Below are positions 26,480-34,544 of a stretch of 64,000 nucleotides of DNA, in pieces. Source of the DNA: Stenotrophomonas sp. SAU14A_NAIMI4_8 (GTDB lineage Bacteria > Pseudomonadota > Gammaproteobacteria > Xanthomonadales > Xanthomonadaceae). The stretch spans positions 3,734,344 to 3,798,343 of the forward strand of contig NZ_CP025999.1 of assembly GCF_003086695.1 (NCBI RefSeq), read 5' to 3'. The notes beneath the pieces are model-generated. The model saw nothing but the letters and a program-made list of their open reading frames with translations. It was not told the origin of the DNA and did no database searches. The first letter of the stretch is position 1; the number at the start of each line of letters is the position of its first letter. The position numbers and the translations under genes are program-made.

Positions 26480-26965
26480 CTACGCGAGATCGACCACCTC
26501 GAACGCCTCGCCATGCTGCCGGTGCGCCCGCCACAGCGTGGCCAGGTCCTGGCCACTGACCGGGTCGATGAAATCCGGCGCGATATCGGCCAGCGGCTTC
26601 AGCACGAAAGCATGTTTCAGCTCCGGGCGCGGAATGCGCAGGTGGCCGGGGCCTTCCACGATCAGATCGCCGTAGAACACCACGTCGATGTCCAGCGTAC
26701 GGTCGGAAAAACGCGGCCCACTGCGATCGCGCCCATGCGCGTCTTCCAGCGCATGCAGCCAGTCGTCCAGTTCCTGCAGCGGCAGGTCGGTCTCGATCGC
26801 CACGGCGTTGTTGAGGAAGGCCGGGCCTTCAAAGCCGACGGCGGCGGTCTGGTAGGCCGGCGACACCCGCACGGCGCCGAAACGCTCGCGCAGGGCCGCC
26901 ACCGCGGCGTGGAGGTAGCGGCGGGGCTGGACGTTGCTGCCCAGGCTCAGGAGCACGGTGGTCAT
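26480..26965 (-). CDS. folK: 2-amino-4-hydroxy-6-hydroxymethyldihydropteridine pyrophosphokinase
   Basis: A 161-residue HPPK, which transfers pyrophosphate from ATP to 6-hydroxymethyldihydropterin in folate synthesis. The motifs are the start VLLSLGSNVQPRRYL, FLNNAVAIET and the signature GPRFSDRTLDIDVVFYGD with the catalytic aspartates of the DIDV segment. Its length matches E. coli FolK. ATG 26965 is chosen because it begins directly at MTTVLLSLGSN; an in-frame extension upstream has no family match. The gene is divergent from anbu and convergent with folM. Confidence 0.96.
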   Translation of the reverse strand: MTTVLLSLGSNVQPRRYLHAAVAALRERFGAVRVSPAYQTAAVGFEGPAFLNNAVAIETDLPLQELDDWLHALEDAHGRDRSGPRFSDRTLDIDVVFYGDLIVEGPGHLRIPRPELKHAFVLKPLADIAPDFIDPVSGQDLATLWRAHRQHGEAFEVVDLA

Positions 26966-27057
26966 GCGATTCCGGTGGCGGCGTTCTGGGGGACGTGGGC
27001 ATGCCGTCATCACGGCGGCCTGCCTACACTCCGGGACGCACATGATAGGGCACCGAC

Positions 27058-27810
27058 ATGACCTATTGCGTTGGAATCGAGGTGGATGAGGGCCTGGTCT
27101 TCGCCGCCGACACCCGCACCAATGCCTCGCTGGACGACGTGCGCGTGCACCGCAAGCTGCACGTGTTCGACTACCCCGGCCAGGCCGCCTTCGTGCTGAT
27201 GGCCGCCGGCAACCTGGCCACCACCCAGCTGCTGGTCTCGCGGCTGGCCCGCGATGCCGCCGAACGGCGCACGCCGAACCTGCGCGATATGCCCCACCTG
27301 TTCGAGGCGGCGGCCTACGTCGGCCAGCTGCTGGTGGACAGCCAGGTGAAGTGCCAGCACACCGAACACGGCCACGACGGGGTCAACACCCAGGCCACGC
27401 TGATCTTCGGCGGCCAAGTGGCCGGCGAGCGACCCGGCCTGTACATGGTGTACCCGCTGGGCAACGCGATTGCCGCTTCACCGGAAACGCCGTACCTGCA
27501 GATCGGCGAATCCAAGTACGGCAAGCCGATCCTGGACCGCATCCTCAGCCCGGCCACGCGCCTGGGCGATGCCGCACGCACGGCCATCGTGTCGCTCGAT
27601 TCCACCATCCGTTCGAACCTGTCGGTGGGCCTGCCCATCGATCTGGCGCTGATCCGCGATGGCGAGCTGCGGGTCGGCCAGCAGTTGCGGCTGGGGGCCG
27701 ATTCAGCGCTGTACGCCGACATCCACCAGAACTGGTCGCGGCGCCTGGAACAGGCGGTGGAGAGCCTGCCCAGGTTCCCGTGGGAAACCTCGCGCGGCGA
27801 AGCGGGGTAG
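27058..27810 (+). CDS. Anbu, proteasome-like peptidase
   Basis: A 250-residue bacterial proteasome homologue of the Anbu class (also called BPH-related). The Ntn-hydrolase start MTYCVGIEVDEGLVFAADTR exposes Thr2 as nucleophile once Met is removed; Asp18 and Lys33 positions fit the proteasome beta fold. Further matches are DYPGQAAFVLMAAGNLATTQ and GVNTQATLIFGGQ. Anbu forms open helical or ring-like oligomers, and its substrates are uncertain. It usually sits beside an ATP-grasp gene, an alpha-E gene and a transglutaminase-like gene; none of these is here, so the gene stands alone. Its stop codon TAG lies inside the GTAG of a SMAG repeat. Confidence 0.92.
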   Translation: MTYCVGIEVDEGLVFAADTRTNASLDDVRVHRKLHVFDYPGQAAFVLMAAGNLATTQLLVSRLARDAAERRTPNLRDMPHLFEAAAYVGQLLVDSQVKCQHTEHGHDGVNTQATLIFGGQVAGERPGLYMVYPLGNAIAASPETPYLQIGESKYGKPILDRILSPATRLGDAARTAIVSLDSTIRSNLSVGLPIDLALIRDGELRVGQQLRLGADSALYADIHQNWSRRLEQAVESLPRFPWETSRGEAG

Positions 27811-27829
27811 CGCCGGGTCATGCCCGGCG
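27807..27829 (+). repeat. SMAG element providing the anbu stop codon
   Basis: This GTAG-headed element (arms CGCCGGG/CCCGGCG with a TCAT loop) starts at 27807, so its TAG (27808-27810) is the stop codon of anbu. It lies between the convergent anbu and REC-HK-REC genes and may also act as a terminator. Confidence 0.85.
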
Positions 27830-27837
27830 GCCTGCGC

Positions 27838-29349
27838 TCACCCCAATGCTTCGGCCACGGCGCGGAACACGTGCTGCATCTGCAGCGGCTTGCGCAGCAC
27901 ATGCACCTGGATGCCTTCCGGAACATCGTCGGCGGGCATGTCCACCTGCGCCTCTTCCAGCACCAGCGCCGGGCCGCGATAGCCCAACGCCGCCATTTCG
28001 CCCAGCAGCTGGCTGGCCGGCAACAACCGCGATCCCGCATCGGCAATCACCAGCGCCGGCATCGCCTCCTGCTGCATCCAGCGCAACGCCGCTGGGCCGT
28101 CGGAAGCCAGCTGCAACTGGTAGCCCTGGCTGGACAGCGCATTGCCCAGCAGCGACAGCCGCGTGGCTTCACCATCCACCACCAGGATCGATTGGCCACT
28201 GCCCAGCGCCACCAGCTGTTCCACCGGCTCGCTGCGATCTGCACGATCGTGCATCGGCAGGTGCAGCTCGAAACAGCTGCCCTGCCCCGGCTGGCTGCTG
28301 ACCTGGATGCTGCCGCCAGCGCCTTCGACGATGCGCTTGCACGACATCAGGCCCAATCCGGTGCCCTCGGCCTTGGTGGTGAAGAAGGGATTGAACAGGT
28401 GCGACAGCGTATCTGCGTCCATGCCGATGCCTTCGTCGGCCACGGCAATGCGCATCCAGTCCACGCCCTCGCGCTGGCCATCATGGCGCGCGACCAGGCT
28501 CAGGCGGCCGCCATCGGGCATCGCCTGGATCGCATTCAACGCCAGGTTCAACAGCACCTGCTGCAGCTCGGTGGAATTGGCGTCCACGGCCAGGCCTTCG
28601 TCCTGCACCTGTACATCCAGGGTGACCGCATCGGGCACGCTGCTGCGCAACAGCAGCGCCACCGCCTGGAACAGGTCATCGATGCGGATGTGTTCGCTGG
28701 GCTTGCGCGAACCGCGCACGAACGACAGCATCGATTCGGCCATCTCATGGCCACGGCGCCCGCATTCGGCAATCACATCGGCCAGGTGGTGCAGCTGCGG
28801 GTCTTGGGTACGCGCCTTCAACAGGTCCGGCATGATCAGCAGCGGCTGCAGGATGTTGCGCAGGTCATGGCTCAACCCCGCCGCCAGCAGCGACAGGCTT
28901 TCCAGGCGCTGCGCGCGCATCAGTTCGGTTTCCACGCGCATGCGTTCCACCGCGCTGCGTGCCTCGCGTACCGCACGCGCCACCGCCGACGGCAAGCGCG
29001 CCGGCTGGTGCTTGATGATGTAATCGTTGGCGCCCTTCTGCAGCGCTTCCACCGCATTGTCTTCGCCCATCGTGCCCGAGACGAAGATGAAGGGCACATC
29101 CGGCGCGCTCTCGCGCACGATGCGCAGCGCTTCATCGCCGGAAAAGCCCGGCATGCTCAGGTCGGACAGCACGATGTCGGGCAGGAAACCGGCCAGCGCC
29201 TGGCGCAGCTCGCCCGCGCTTTCCACGCGTTCGAAGCGGGCCTCCAGGCCTGCGTCCAGAATCTGTTCGGACATCAGCTCGGCATCTTCCGGCGAATCTT
29301 CCACCAGCAGGATGCGCAGCGGGCCGAGCGCGTGGGCGGTCAGGACCAT
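27838..29349 (-). CDS. Hybrid REC-histidine kinase-REC protein
   Basis: A 503-residue soluble signalling protein. A receiver domain (residues about 10-125) has the phospho-acceptor Asp63 in VLSDLSMPG and the Lys of YIIKHQ. A HisKA domain has His161 in AGLSHDLRNIL. The HATPase domain has LNLALNAIQAMPDGG, ADEGIGM and GTGLGLMSCKRIVEG. A degenerate second receiver at the C-terminus (SILVVDGEATRLSLLG) keeps an Asp in VIADAGS. There is no membrane or sensory domain, so its input is presumably phosphorylation of the first receiver. It lies 4 bases after the single-domain response regulator and is probably cotranscribed with it and the membrane kinase upstream. Confidence 0.9.
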   Translation of the reverse strand: MVLTAHALGPLRILLVEDSPEDAELMSEQILDAGLEARFERVESAGELRQALAGFLPDIVLSDLSMPGFSGDEALRIVRESAPDVPFIFVSGTMGEDNAVEALQKGANDYIIKHQPARLPSAVARAVREARSAVERMRVETELMRAQRLESLSLLAAGLSHDLRNILQPLLIMPDLLKARTQDPQLHHLADVIAECGRRGHEMAESMLSFVRGSRKPSEHIRIDDLFQAVALLLRSSVPDAVTLDVQVQDEGLAVDANSTELQQVLLNLALNAIQAMPDGGRLSLVARHDGQREGVDWMRIAVADEGIGMDADTLSHLFNPFFTTKAEGTGLGLMSCKRIVEGAGGSIQVSSQPGQGSCFELHLPMHDRADRSEPVEQLVALGSGQSILVVDGEATRLSLLGNALSSQGYQLQLASDGPAALRWMQQEAMPALVIADAGSRLLPASQLLGEMAALGYRGPALVLEEAQVDMPADDVPEGIQVHVLRKPLQMQHVFRAVAEALG

Positions 29350-29353
29350 GGGC

Positions 29354-29794
29354 TTACTCGCGCTCCGGCGCCTGGTTGATCAGCGCCCAGAACTTGCCCA
29401 GGGTCTGCACGGCACCGAAGAACTGGTCCACGTCCACCGGCTTGACCACGTAGGCGTTCACGCCCATGTCCCAGCTGCGCGCCAGATCGCTTTCCTCGCG
29501 CGAGGAGGACAGGATGACCACTGGCAGGCGCTTGAGTTCTTCGTGTTCGCGGATCTGCCGCAGCACTTCCAGGCCATCCATGCGCGGCATCTTGATATCC
29601 AGCAGCAGCACCGCCGGCAGGCCTTCCTCGCGATCGGCGAAGGCACCGCGGCGCAGCAGGTAGTCCATCACTTCCACGCCGTCTTCCACGTGCACGATGG
29701 GGTTGGCCAGGCGCGCTTCCTGCAGCGCGTCGATGGCCATTTCAGCGTCGGCCGGGCTGTCTTCGGCCAGCAGGATGGTACGCAGAGTCGTCAT
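29354..29794 (-). CDS. Single-domain response regulator (Rcp1/CheY-like)
   Basis: A 146-residue stand-alone receiver domain. The acidic pocket is LLAEDSPAD, the phospho-acceptor Asp66 is in LLLDIKMPRMDG, and the switch residues are in VVILSSSREE and NAYVVKPVD. The long alpha4-beta5 region and the SSSREE motif match the Rcp1 subclass that partners phytochrome-like kinases. It has no DNA-binding or enzymatic output domain, so it shuttles phosphate, perhaps to the hybrid protein encoded next. The start overlaps the stop of the upstream kinase as ATGA, a strong sign of coupled expression. Confidence 0.93.
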   Translation of the reverse strand: MTTLRTILLAEDSPADAEMAIDALQEARLANPIVHVEDGVEVMDYLLRRGAFADREEGLPAVLLLDIKMPRMDGLEVLRQIREHEELKRLPVVILSSSREESDLARSWDMGVNAYVVKPVDVDQFFGAVQTLGKFWALINQAPERE

Positions 29795-31608
29795 GCGGAA
29801 GGACCTTGGTTGACCGCGTCCAGCGCGGGAGGCAGGTAGAAGTGGAAGGTGGCGCCGGCATCGGGCTCGGCTTCGGCCCAGATGCGGCCACCGTGGCGGG
29901 TCAGCACGCGGCGCACGCTGGCCAGGCCGATACCGGTACCGGGGTAGTCGCTGGCCTTGTGCAGGCGCTGGAACACCCCGAACAGCTTGGCCGCGTAGGC
30001 CATGTCGAAGCCTGCACCATTGTCGCTGACTGTGAACTGATGACCGCCATCGGGCTGTGCCTGGTAGTCCACGCGGATCTTCGCCGGGTCTCGGTTGCCT
30101 GAATACTTCACCGCATTGCCCAGCAGGTTCAGCCACACCTGGCGCATCATGTTTTCATCGGCCACCACGATCGGCAGCGGTGCAATCGACCATTCCACGC
30201 TGTGCGCGGGCGCGCCGGCTTCGGCATCGGTCTTCAGGTTGGCGTCGAGCATGGCGCGGGTGTCGGCCACCAGCGATTGCATGTCCACGGCCTGCTGGCG
30301 CATGGCCGCGCGGCCCAGCCGCGAATAGACCAGCAGATCGTCGATCAGAGCGGCCATGCGCCGCGCCGAACTGGAAATGACGTCCAGGTAGTGGCGGCTC
30401 TTCTCGTCCGCGTCGTCACCCAGGTGGCGCGTCAGTTTGTCCGAGAAGCCGGCCACGTGGCGCAGTGGTGCACGCAGGTCGTGCGATACCGAATAGCTGA
30501 AGGCTTCCAGTTCGCGGTTGACCTCGGACACCTGCGCGACCTTGCCTTCCAGCTGCCGGTTCAGCTCTTCTACGCGCCACTGCACGGCACGCTGCACCGT
30601 CACATCGCTGATGGTCAGCAACACCACTTCATCGTCACTGTCGGGCAGCGGCATGCGCCGTGCGTTCAACAGCATGTAGCGCACCATGCCATCGGCAGTG
30701 CGCTGTTCGTGTTCGAAATCCCACAGTTCGCGGCCGCGCAGCAGCACGTCGGCCAGGCGCTGGCGCACCACTGGGTCCTTCCACGCACCGTCGCCGACAT
30801 CGCCCAGCAGCGTGCCGTCGGCGCGCTCGTCCTGCAGGTCGTACAGCTCAGAAAAGGCCGGGTTGTGCAGCTGCACGCGCAGTTCGCGATCCAGCAGCAC
30901 GATGGGTTCACGCACGGTCTGCAGCACCGACGCCGCACGCCCGGCCGCGCGCAGCGACTGCCGCTCGGCCTGCAGGCGGCGCCCGATCTGCCGTTGCAGC
31001 AGCCACAGCACCAGGCCCAGCAGGCCCAGCTGCACGGCCAGCGAACTCCACGAAATGAACTCGGTCTGGCGGCGCTGACGGCTGGCCTGCTCGGCGCGCT
31101 GGGCCAGCAGTCTCTGCTCGCTGGCCTGCAGCTCTTCCACCAGGCCACGGATCGGATAGCGGGTGCTCAGGTCCTGCACCAGCTCGCGCTGGTCGGTATT
31201 GGGCTCGGCACGGGCCAGTTCGCGCGCCAGCGCCATGCGCCCGTCCAGCATCGCTTCGATGCGACCAATGCGGATCAGCTGATCGGGGTTGTCGCGGGTC
31301 AGGCGGCCCAGTTCGGCCAGGCGGCCGGGAATGTCCTGCGCCTTGGCCATGCGCTCGCGCAGGCCGGGCGCATCCACACCCTTGGACAGGGTCAACGCCG
31401 CCGATTCCACATCGCGCACGTCGGCCTGCAGCTGCTGCAGGGCCACGCCCACGGCCTGGGTATGGGTCACCCAGGCCATCGCCGCCTCGTTGTCCTGCTG
31501 CAGTTTGCGCAGGGTCAGCCACGGCACCACGATGATCGCGGCCGCCGCCAGGGCCAAGGCCGGCAATCGCCAGCGGTCCCAGACATCATCACTGAACACC
31601 AGCGCCAT
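29791..31608 (-). CDS. Membrane sensor histidine kinase with PAS domain
   Basis: A 605-residue kinase. Membrane helix 1 lies at about residues 14-33. A periplasmic helical bundle of about 150 residues, of the CHASE3 or four-helix type, follows, and membrane helix 2 is at about residues 190-205. A PAS domain (residues about 225-345, VREPIVLLDRELRVQLHNPA) comes next, then HisKA with His376 in YSVSHDLRAPLRHV. The HATPase domain has LNLLGNAVKYSGN, SDNGAGFDM and GTGIGLASVRRVL. The phytochrome-like SVSHDLRAPLR box fits the Rcp1-like partner encoded next. GAGGGACT precedes ATG 31608. The signal sensed is unknown. It is the first gene of a three-gene phosphorelay operon. Confidence 0.9.
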   Translation of the reverse strand: MALVFSDDVWDRWRLPALALAAAAIIVVPWLTLRKLQQDNEAAMAWVTHTQAVGVALQQLQADVRDVESAALTLSKGVDAPGLRERMAKAQDIPGRLAELGRLTRDNPDQLIRIGRIEAMLDGRMALARELARAEPNTDQRELVQDLSTRYPIRGLVEELQASEQRLLAQRAEQASRQRRQTEFISWSSLAVQLGLLGLVLWLLQRQIGRRLQAERQSLRAAGRAASVLQTVREPIVLLDRELRVQLHNPAFSELYDLQDERADGTLLGDVGDGAWKDPVVRQRLADVLLRGRELWDFEHEQRTADGMVRYMLLNARRMPLPDSDDEVVLLTISDVTVQRAVQWRVEELNRQLEGKVAQVSEVNRELEAFSYSVSHDLRAPLRHVAGFSDKLTRHLGDDADEKSRHYLDVISSSARRMAALIDDLLVYSRLGRAAMRQQAVDMQSLVADTRAMLDANLKTDAEAGAPAHSVEWSIAPLPIVVADENMMRQVWLNLLGNAVKYSGNRDPAKIRVDYQAQPDGGHQFTVSDNGAGFDMAYAAKLFGVFQRLHKASDYPGTGIGLASVRRVLTRHGGRIWAEAEPDAGATFHFYLPPALDAVNQGPSA

Positions 31609-31678
31609 AGTCCCTCGTCAGCACCGCAGCGGAACCGGCAATATAGCGCAGACGGTCACGGGGTTTCCCGGGCGCGGC

Positions 31679-31709
31679 AAAAACGGGGGCGCCCCGTGGA
31701 CGCCCCCGT
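31679..31709 (-). terminator. Intrinsic terminator of the BON gene
   Basis: On the minus strand, 26 bases after the BON-protein stop, a 9-bp stem (31709-31701 with 31691-31683, arm ACGGGGGCG) is followed by TTTTT (31683-31679). This is a classical intrinsic terminator and separates the BON gene from the kinase operon. Confidence 0.88.
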
Positions 31710-31734
31710 CGTGCTTCAAGCGTTAGCGCCGGTC

Positions 31735-32121
31735 TCAGCGCTTGGCGGCGGCATTCACCTTCAGCGCCGCGGCATCGACGCGGGTCACGCCCTTGATGCC
31801 CTTGGCCGTGGTCACCGCCTTGTCATGCTCGGCCTGGGTGGCCACCGTGCCGCTCAGGCTGACCACGCCGTTCACCGTTTCCACCTTCACTTCGGTGCCC
31901 GGCACATTGCTGCTGGCCAGCAGGTCGGCCTTCACCTTGGTGGTGATCCAGCTGTCGGTCACCGGCTCGTTGGAATCGTGGCGATCGGCATGGGTCATCG
32001 CCGAATGGTCGGCCTTCGGCGGGCTCTTGGCGGCCGGGTCCTTGGCGAATGCAGCAGAGGAGGACAGGGCCAGGCCCAGGGTGAGGGCCGAAGCAATCAT
32101 CGTGCGGGTCAGGGTGCTCAT
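31735..32121 (-). CDS. Periplasmic BON-domain protein (OsmY-like)
   Basis: A 128-residue exported protein. The signal peptide MSTLTRTMIASALTLGLALS ends at SAAFA. A charged linker rich in His and Lys leads to one BON domain (residues about 55-120) with DSWITTKVKADLLAS, KVETVNGVVSLSGTVATQAE and AKGIKGVTRV. BON domains are thought to bind phospholipid or help envelope stability; OsmY has two, this protein one. AAGGAGCACC precedes the ATG. An intrinsic terminator follows, so it is a one-gene unit. Confidence 0.9.
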   Translation of the reverse strand: MSTLTRTMIASALTLGLALSSSAAFAKDPAAKSPPKADHSAMTHADRHDSNEPVTDSWITTKVKADLLASSNVPGTEVKVETVNGVVSLSGTVATQAEHDKAVTTAKGIKGVTRVDAAALKVNAAAKR

Positions 32122-32292
32122 CGTGCGGTGCTCCTTCTGTGTGTGGCGCCAGTGTGCGCACCGTCATGTGTGGCAGGCGTGGCGCCACGGTCATGCCGCC
32201 GTGAATCAGCGTACTTGCACGGCAAACCGTTCAGTTTTGCGCAGCGCGCGTGCTCGTTTACCCTGCCCTTCCCGCCCCCACGGAGACCTGCC

Positions 32293-33336
32293 ATGCGCCC
32301 CGATCTGCAACTGGCCCTGATCGGCTACGGCCTGGCCGGCCGTGTGTTCCATGCACCGCTGATCCAGCACACGCCCGGTCTGGCCCTGCACAGCATCGTC
32401 AGTTCGCAGCGCGACACGCTGCTGCGCAGCTTCAGCGATGTGCACGTGCGCGACACGCCGCAACAGGTGTTCGATGACCCCGCCGTGGATGCGGTGGTGA
32501 TCGCGACCCCCAATGCACTGCATGCGCCGCTGGCGCTGGCCGCGCTGGCGGCAGGCAAGCACGTGCTGGTGGACAAGCCTTTCGCGCTGGACATGGCCGA
32601 GGCCAACGCCGTGGCGGCTGCGGCCCGCGATGCCGGGCGCATCGTCAGCGTGTTCCAGAACCGGCGCTTCGACGCTGACTTCCTCACCCTGCAGGCACTG
32701 CTGGCGCAGGGCGTGCTGGGCAAGGTGGCCGAATGCCATGCGCACTTCGACCGCTACCGGCCGCAGGTGCGCGATCGCTGGCGCGAGCAGGATGGGCCCG
32801 GCAGCGGCCTGTGGTACGACCTGGGGCCGCACCTGCTGGACCAGATGCTGGTGCTGTTCGGCTGGCCGCAGGCGATCGATGCCGATCTGGCGGTGCAGCG
32901 CAGCGGCGGCAGTGGCGTGGATTATTTCCATGCGGTGCTGCACTACCCGCGCCATCGCGCCATCGTGCATGCCGGTTCGCTGGTGGCCGCACCGACGCCG
33001 CGTTTCGCCGTGCACGGTGAATTGGCGAGCTGGGTGAAATACGGTCTGGATGTGCAGGAAGCGCAGTTGCGCCGTGGCGTGGCGCCGGGCGCGCCGGGCT
33101 GGGGCATCGACCCACGGCATGGCGAACTGCTGCGTTGCGAGGCCGACGACAGCGTGCAGCGCAGCACTGTGGACAACGTGCCCGGTGACTATCGGCACCT
33201 GTACGCGCAGTTCGCCGCCGCGCTGCATGGCGACGGTGAGCCGACGGTCAGCCTGGCCCAGGCGCTGCAGGTGATGCAGTTGCTGCAGGCAGGCATGGAC
33301 AGCGCCCAGCAAGGGCGGCGGATCGCACTGGGGTGA
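32293..33336 (+). CDS. Gfo/Idh/MocA-family oxidoreductase
   Basis: A 347-residue NAD(P)-dependent oxidoreductase. The N-terminal Rossmann fold starts LALIGYGLAGRVFHAPLIQ. It has VVIATPNALHAPLALAAL and the catalytic-site VLVDKPFALDMAEA (the DKP motif, with the conserved Lys), and FQNRRFDADFLTL leads into the C-terminal sheet domain. The GYGLAGRVFHAPLI start resembles the YdgJ/YhhX and scyllo-inositol dehydrogenase group. The substrate is unknown. ATG 32293 is preceded by GGAGACC; a very long open frame upstream is a GC artefact and would cross the kinase genes. It is divergent from the BON gene. Confidence 0.9.
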   Translation: MRPDLQLALIGYGLAGRVFHAPLIQHTPGLALHSIVSSQRDTLLRSFSDVHVRDTPQQVFDDPAVDAVVIATPNALHAPLALAALAAGKHVLVDKPFALDMAEANAVAAAARDAGRIVSVFQNRRFDADFLTLQALLAQGVLGKVAECHAHFDRYRPQVRDRWREQDGPGSGLWYDLGPHLLDQMLVLFGWPQAIDADLAVQRSGGSGVDYFHAVLHYPRHRAIVHAGSLVAAPTPRFAVHGELASWVKYGLDVQEAQLRRGVAPGAPGWGIDPRHGELLRCEADDSVQRSTVDNVPGDYRHLYAQFAAALHGDGEPTVSLAQALQVMQLLQAGMDSAQQGRRIALG

Positions 33337-33436
33337 CCGGCAGGGCTGCGCCCTGCACCTGCTCAATGCAACGGCAACTTCAACTTCAACGTCAAAAGCG
33401 GGCTATCTGGGGATGGCACTTTCCCGCGATCTGCCA

Positions 33437-33622
33437 GTAGATCCACGCCATGCGTGGATGACGTGGAAATGATCGGAACACGCTTTTGGGCGCCATGGGG
33501 TCAGAGCCCTTTCCTGAGGAAAGGGATCCGACCCCGACGCCTCCACGCCATGCGTGGATGACGTGGCAACAATCGGAATCGGCGGGGTCGGACCCCTTTC
33601 CTGCGGAAAGGGATCCGACCCC
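33437..33622. repeat. Alternating SMAG elements and 39-base palindromes
   Basis: The 292-base gap 33337-33628 contains a SMAG at 33437-33460, a 39-base palindrome at 33497-33535, a second SMAG-type stem at about 33541-33560, and a second 39-base palindrome at 33584-33622. Each SMAG stem is followed by the same GACGTGG...ATCGGAA spacer, so SMAG, spacer and palindrome form a duplicated compound unit of about 90-100 bases. Confidence 0.85.
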
Positions 33623-33628
33623 GATTGC

Positions 33629-34534
33629 TTATGACTTCTTGATGGCGTGGCCGCCGAATTCGTTGCGCATGGCCGACAGCAGGCGGTCGGTGAACGAATT
33701 GGATTCGCGCGAGCGCAGGCGTTCCAGCAGCGACAGGGTGATCACCGGCGCCGGCACATCCAGGGCAATGGCTTCGGCCACGGTCCAACGGCCTTCGCCG
33801 GAATCTTCCACGTACGGGGCAATGCCATCCAGCGACGGGTTGCGCTTCAGCGCTTCGGTGCTCAGGTCCAGCAGCCACGAACGCACCACGCTGCCGTGGC
33901 GCCAGACTTCGGCCACCTGGGCCAGGTCCAGCTGCAGCTCGTCCTTGCGCTCCATCAGCGCGAAGCCTTCGGCATAGGCCTGCATCATTCCGTATTCGAT
34001 GCCGTTGTGAACCATCTTGGTGAAGTGGCCGGCACCGGACGGGCCGACACGGCCCCAGCCACGATCTTCGGCCGGCGCCAGCGTGCGCAGCAGCGGCGCG
34101 ATCTGCTCGACCACCGCTTCATCGCCGCCCACCATCAGGCTGTAGCCTTCCTGCAGGCCCCACACGCCACCGCTGGTGCCGCAGTCCACGTAGCCCAGGT
34201 CATCTTCGGCCAGCGCCTTGGCGCGGCGCATCGAGTCCTGGTAATTGGAATTACCACCATCGATCACGATGTCGCCCTCGGCCAGGTGCGGGGTCAGTTG
34301 GCCCAGCGTCTGGTCCACGGTTTCGCCGGCCGGCACCATCAGCCACACCACGCGCGGCACCGGCAGCGCGGCCACTGCGGCGGCCAGCGAATCGACCACC
34401 TGCAGGCCGGCCTCGGCCGCACGCTGGCGCGCACCTTCGCCGGGGTCGTAACCCACAACGCGGTGGCCGCCGCGATGCAGGCGCTGGGCCATGTTGGCGC
34501 CCATGCGGCCCAGGCCGATCATTGCAATATCCAT
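33629..34534 (-). CDS. gnd: 6-phosphogluconate dehydrogenase, short decarboxylating type
   Basis: A 301-residue enzyme, shorter than the 470-residue classical Gnd and matching the bacterial YqeC/GntZ-like short class, many of which use NAD. Motifs are MIGLGRMGANMA, VIDGGNSNYQDSMRR, YVDCGTSGGVWGL and the substrate-binding GPSGAGHFTKMVHNGIEYGM with the catalytic Lys. The C-terminus ends EFGGHAIKKS. It would convert 6-phosphogluconate to ribulose-5-phosphate in the cytoplasm. GAAGGTGAAACA precedes ATG 34534. It starts 10 bases after the secreted protein gene upstream and probably shares its transcript. Confidence 0.93.
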   Translation of the reverse strand: MDIAMIGLGRMGANMAQRLHRGGHRVVGYDPGEGARQRAAEAGLQVVDSLAAAVAALPVPRVVWLMVPAGETVDQTLGQLTPHLAEGDIVIDGGNSNYQDSMRRAKALAEDDLGYVDCGTSGGVWGLQEGYSLMVGGDEAVVEQIAPLLRTLAPAEDRGWGRVGPSGAGHFTKMVHNGIEYGMMQAYAEGFALMERKDELQLDLAQVAEVWRHGSVVRSWLLDLSTEALKRNPSLDGIAPYVEDSGEGRWTVAEAIALDVPAPVITLSLLERLRSRESNSFTDRLLSAMRNEFGGHAIKKS

Positions 34535-34544
34535 TGTTTCACCT

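Noticed and set aside
30202..32290. In-frame upstream extension of the Gfo/Idh oxidoreductase
   Set aside because: It would run antisense through the kinase and BON genes; the Rossmann start at 32293 has a ribosome-binding site.
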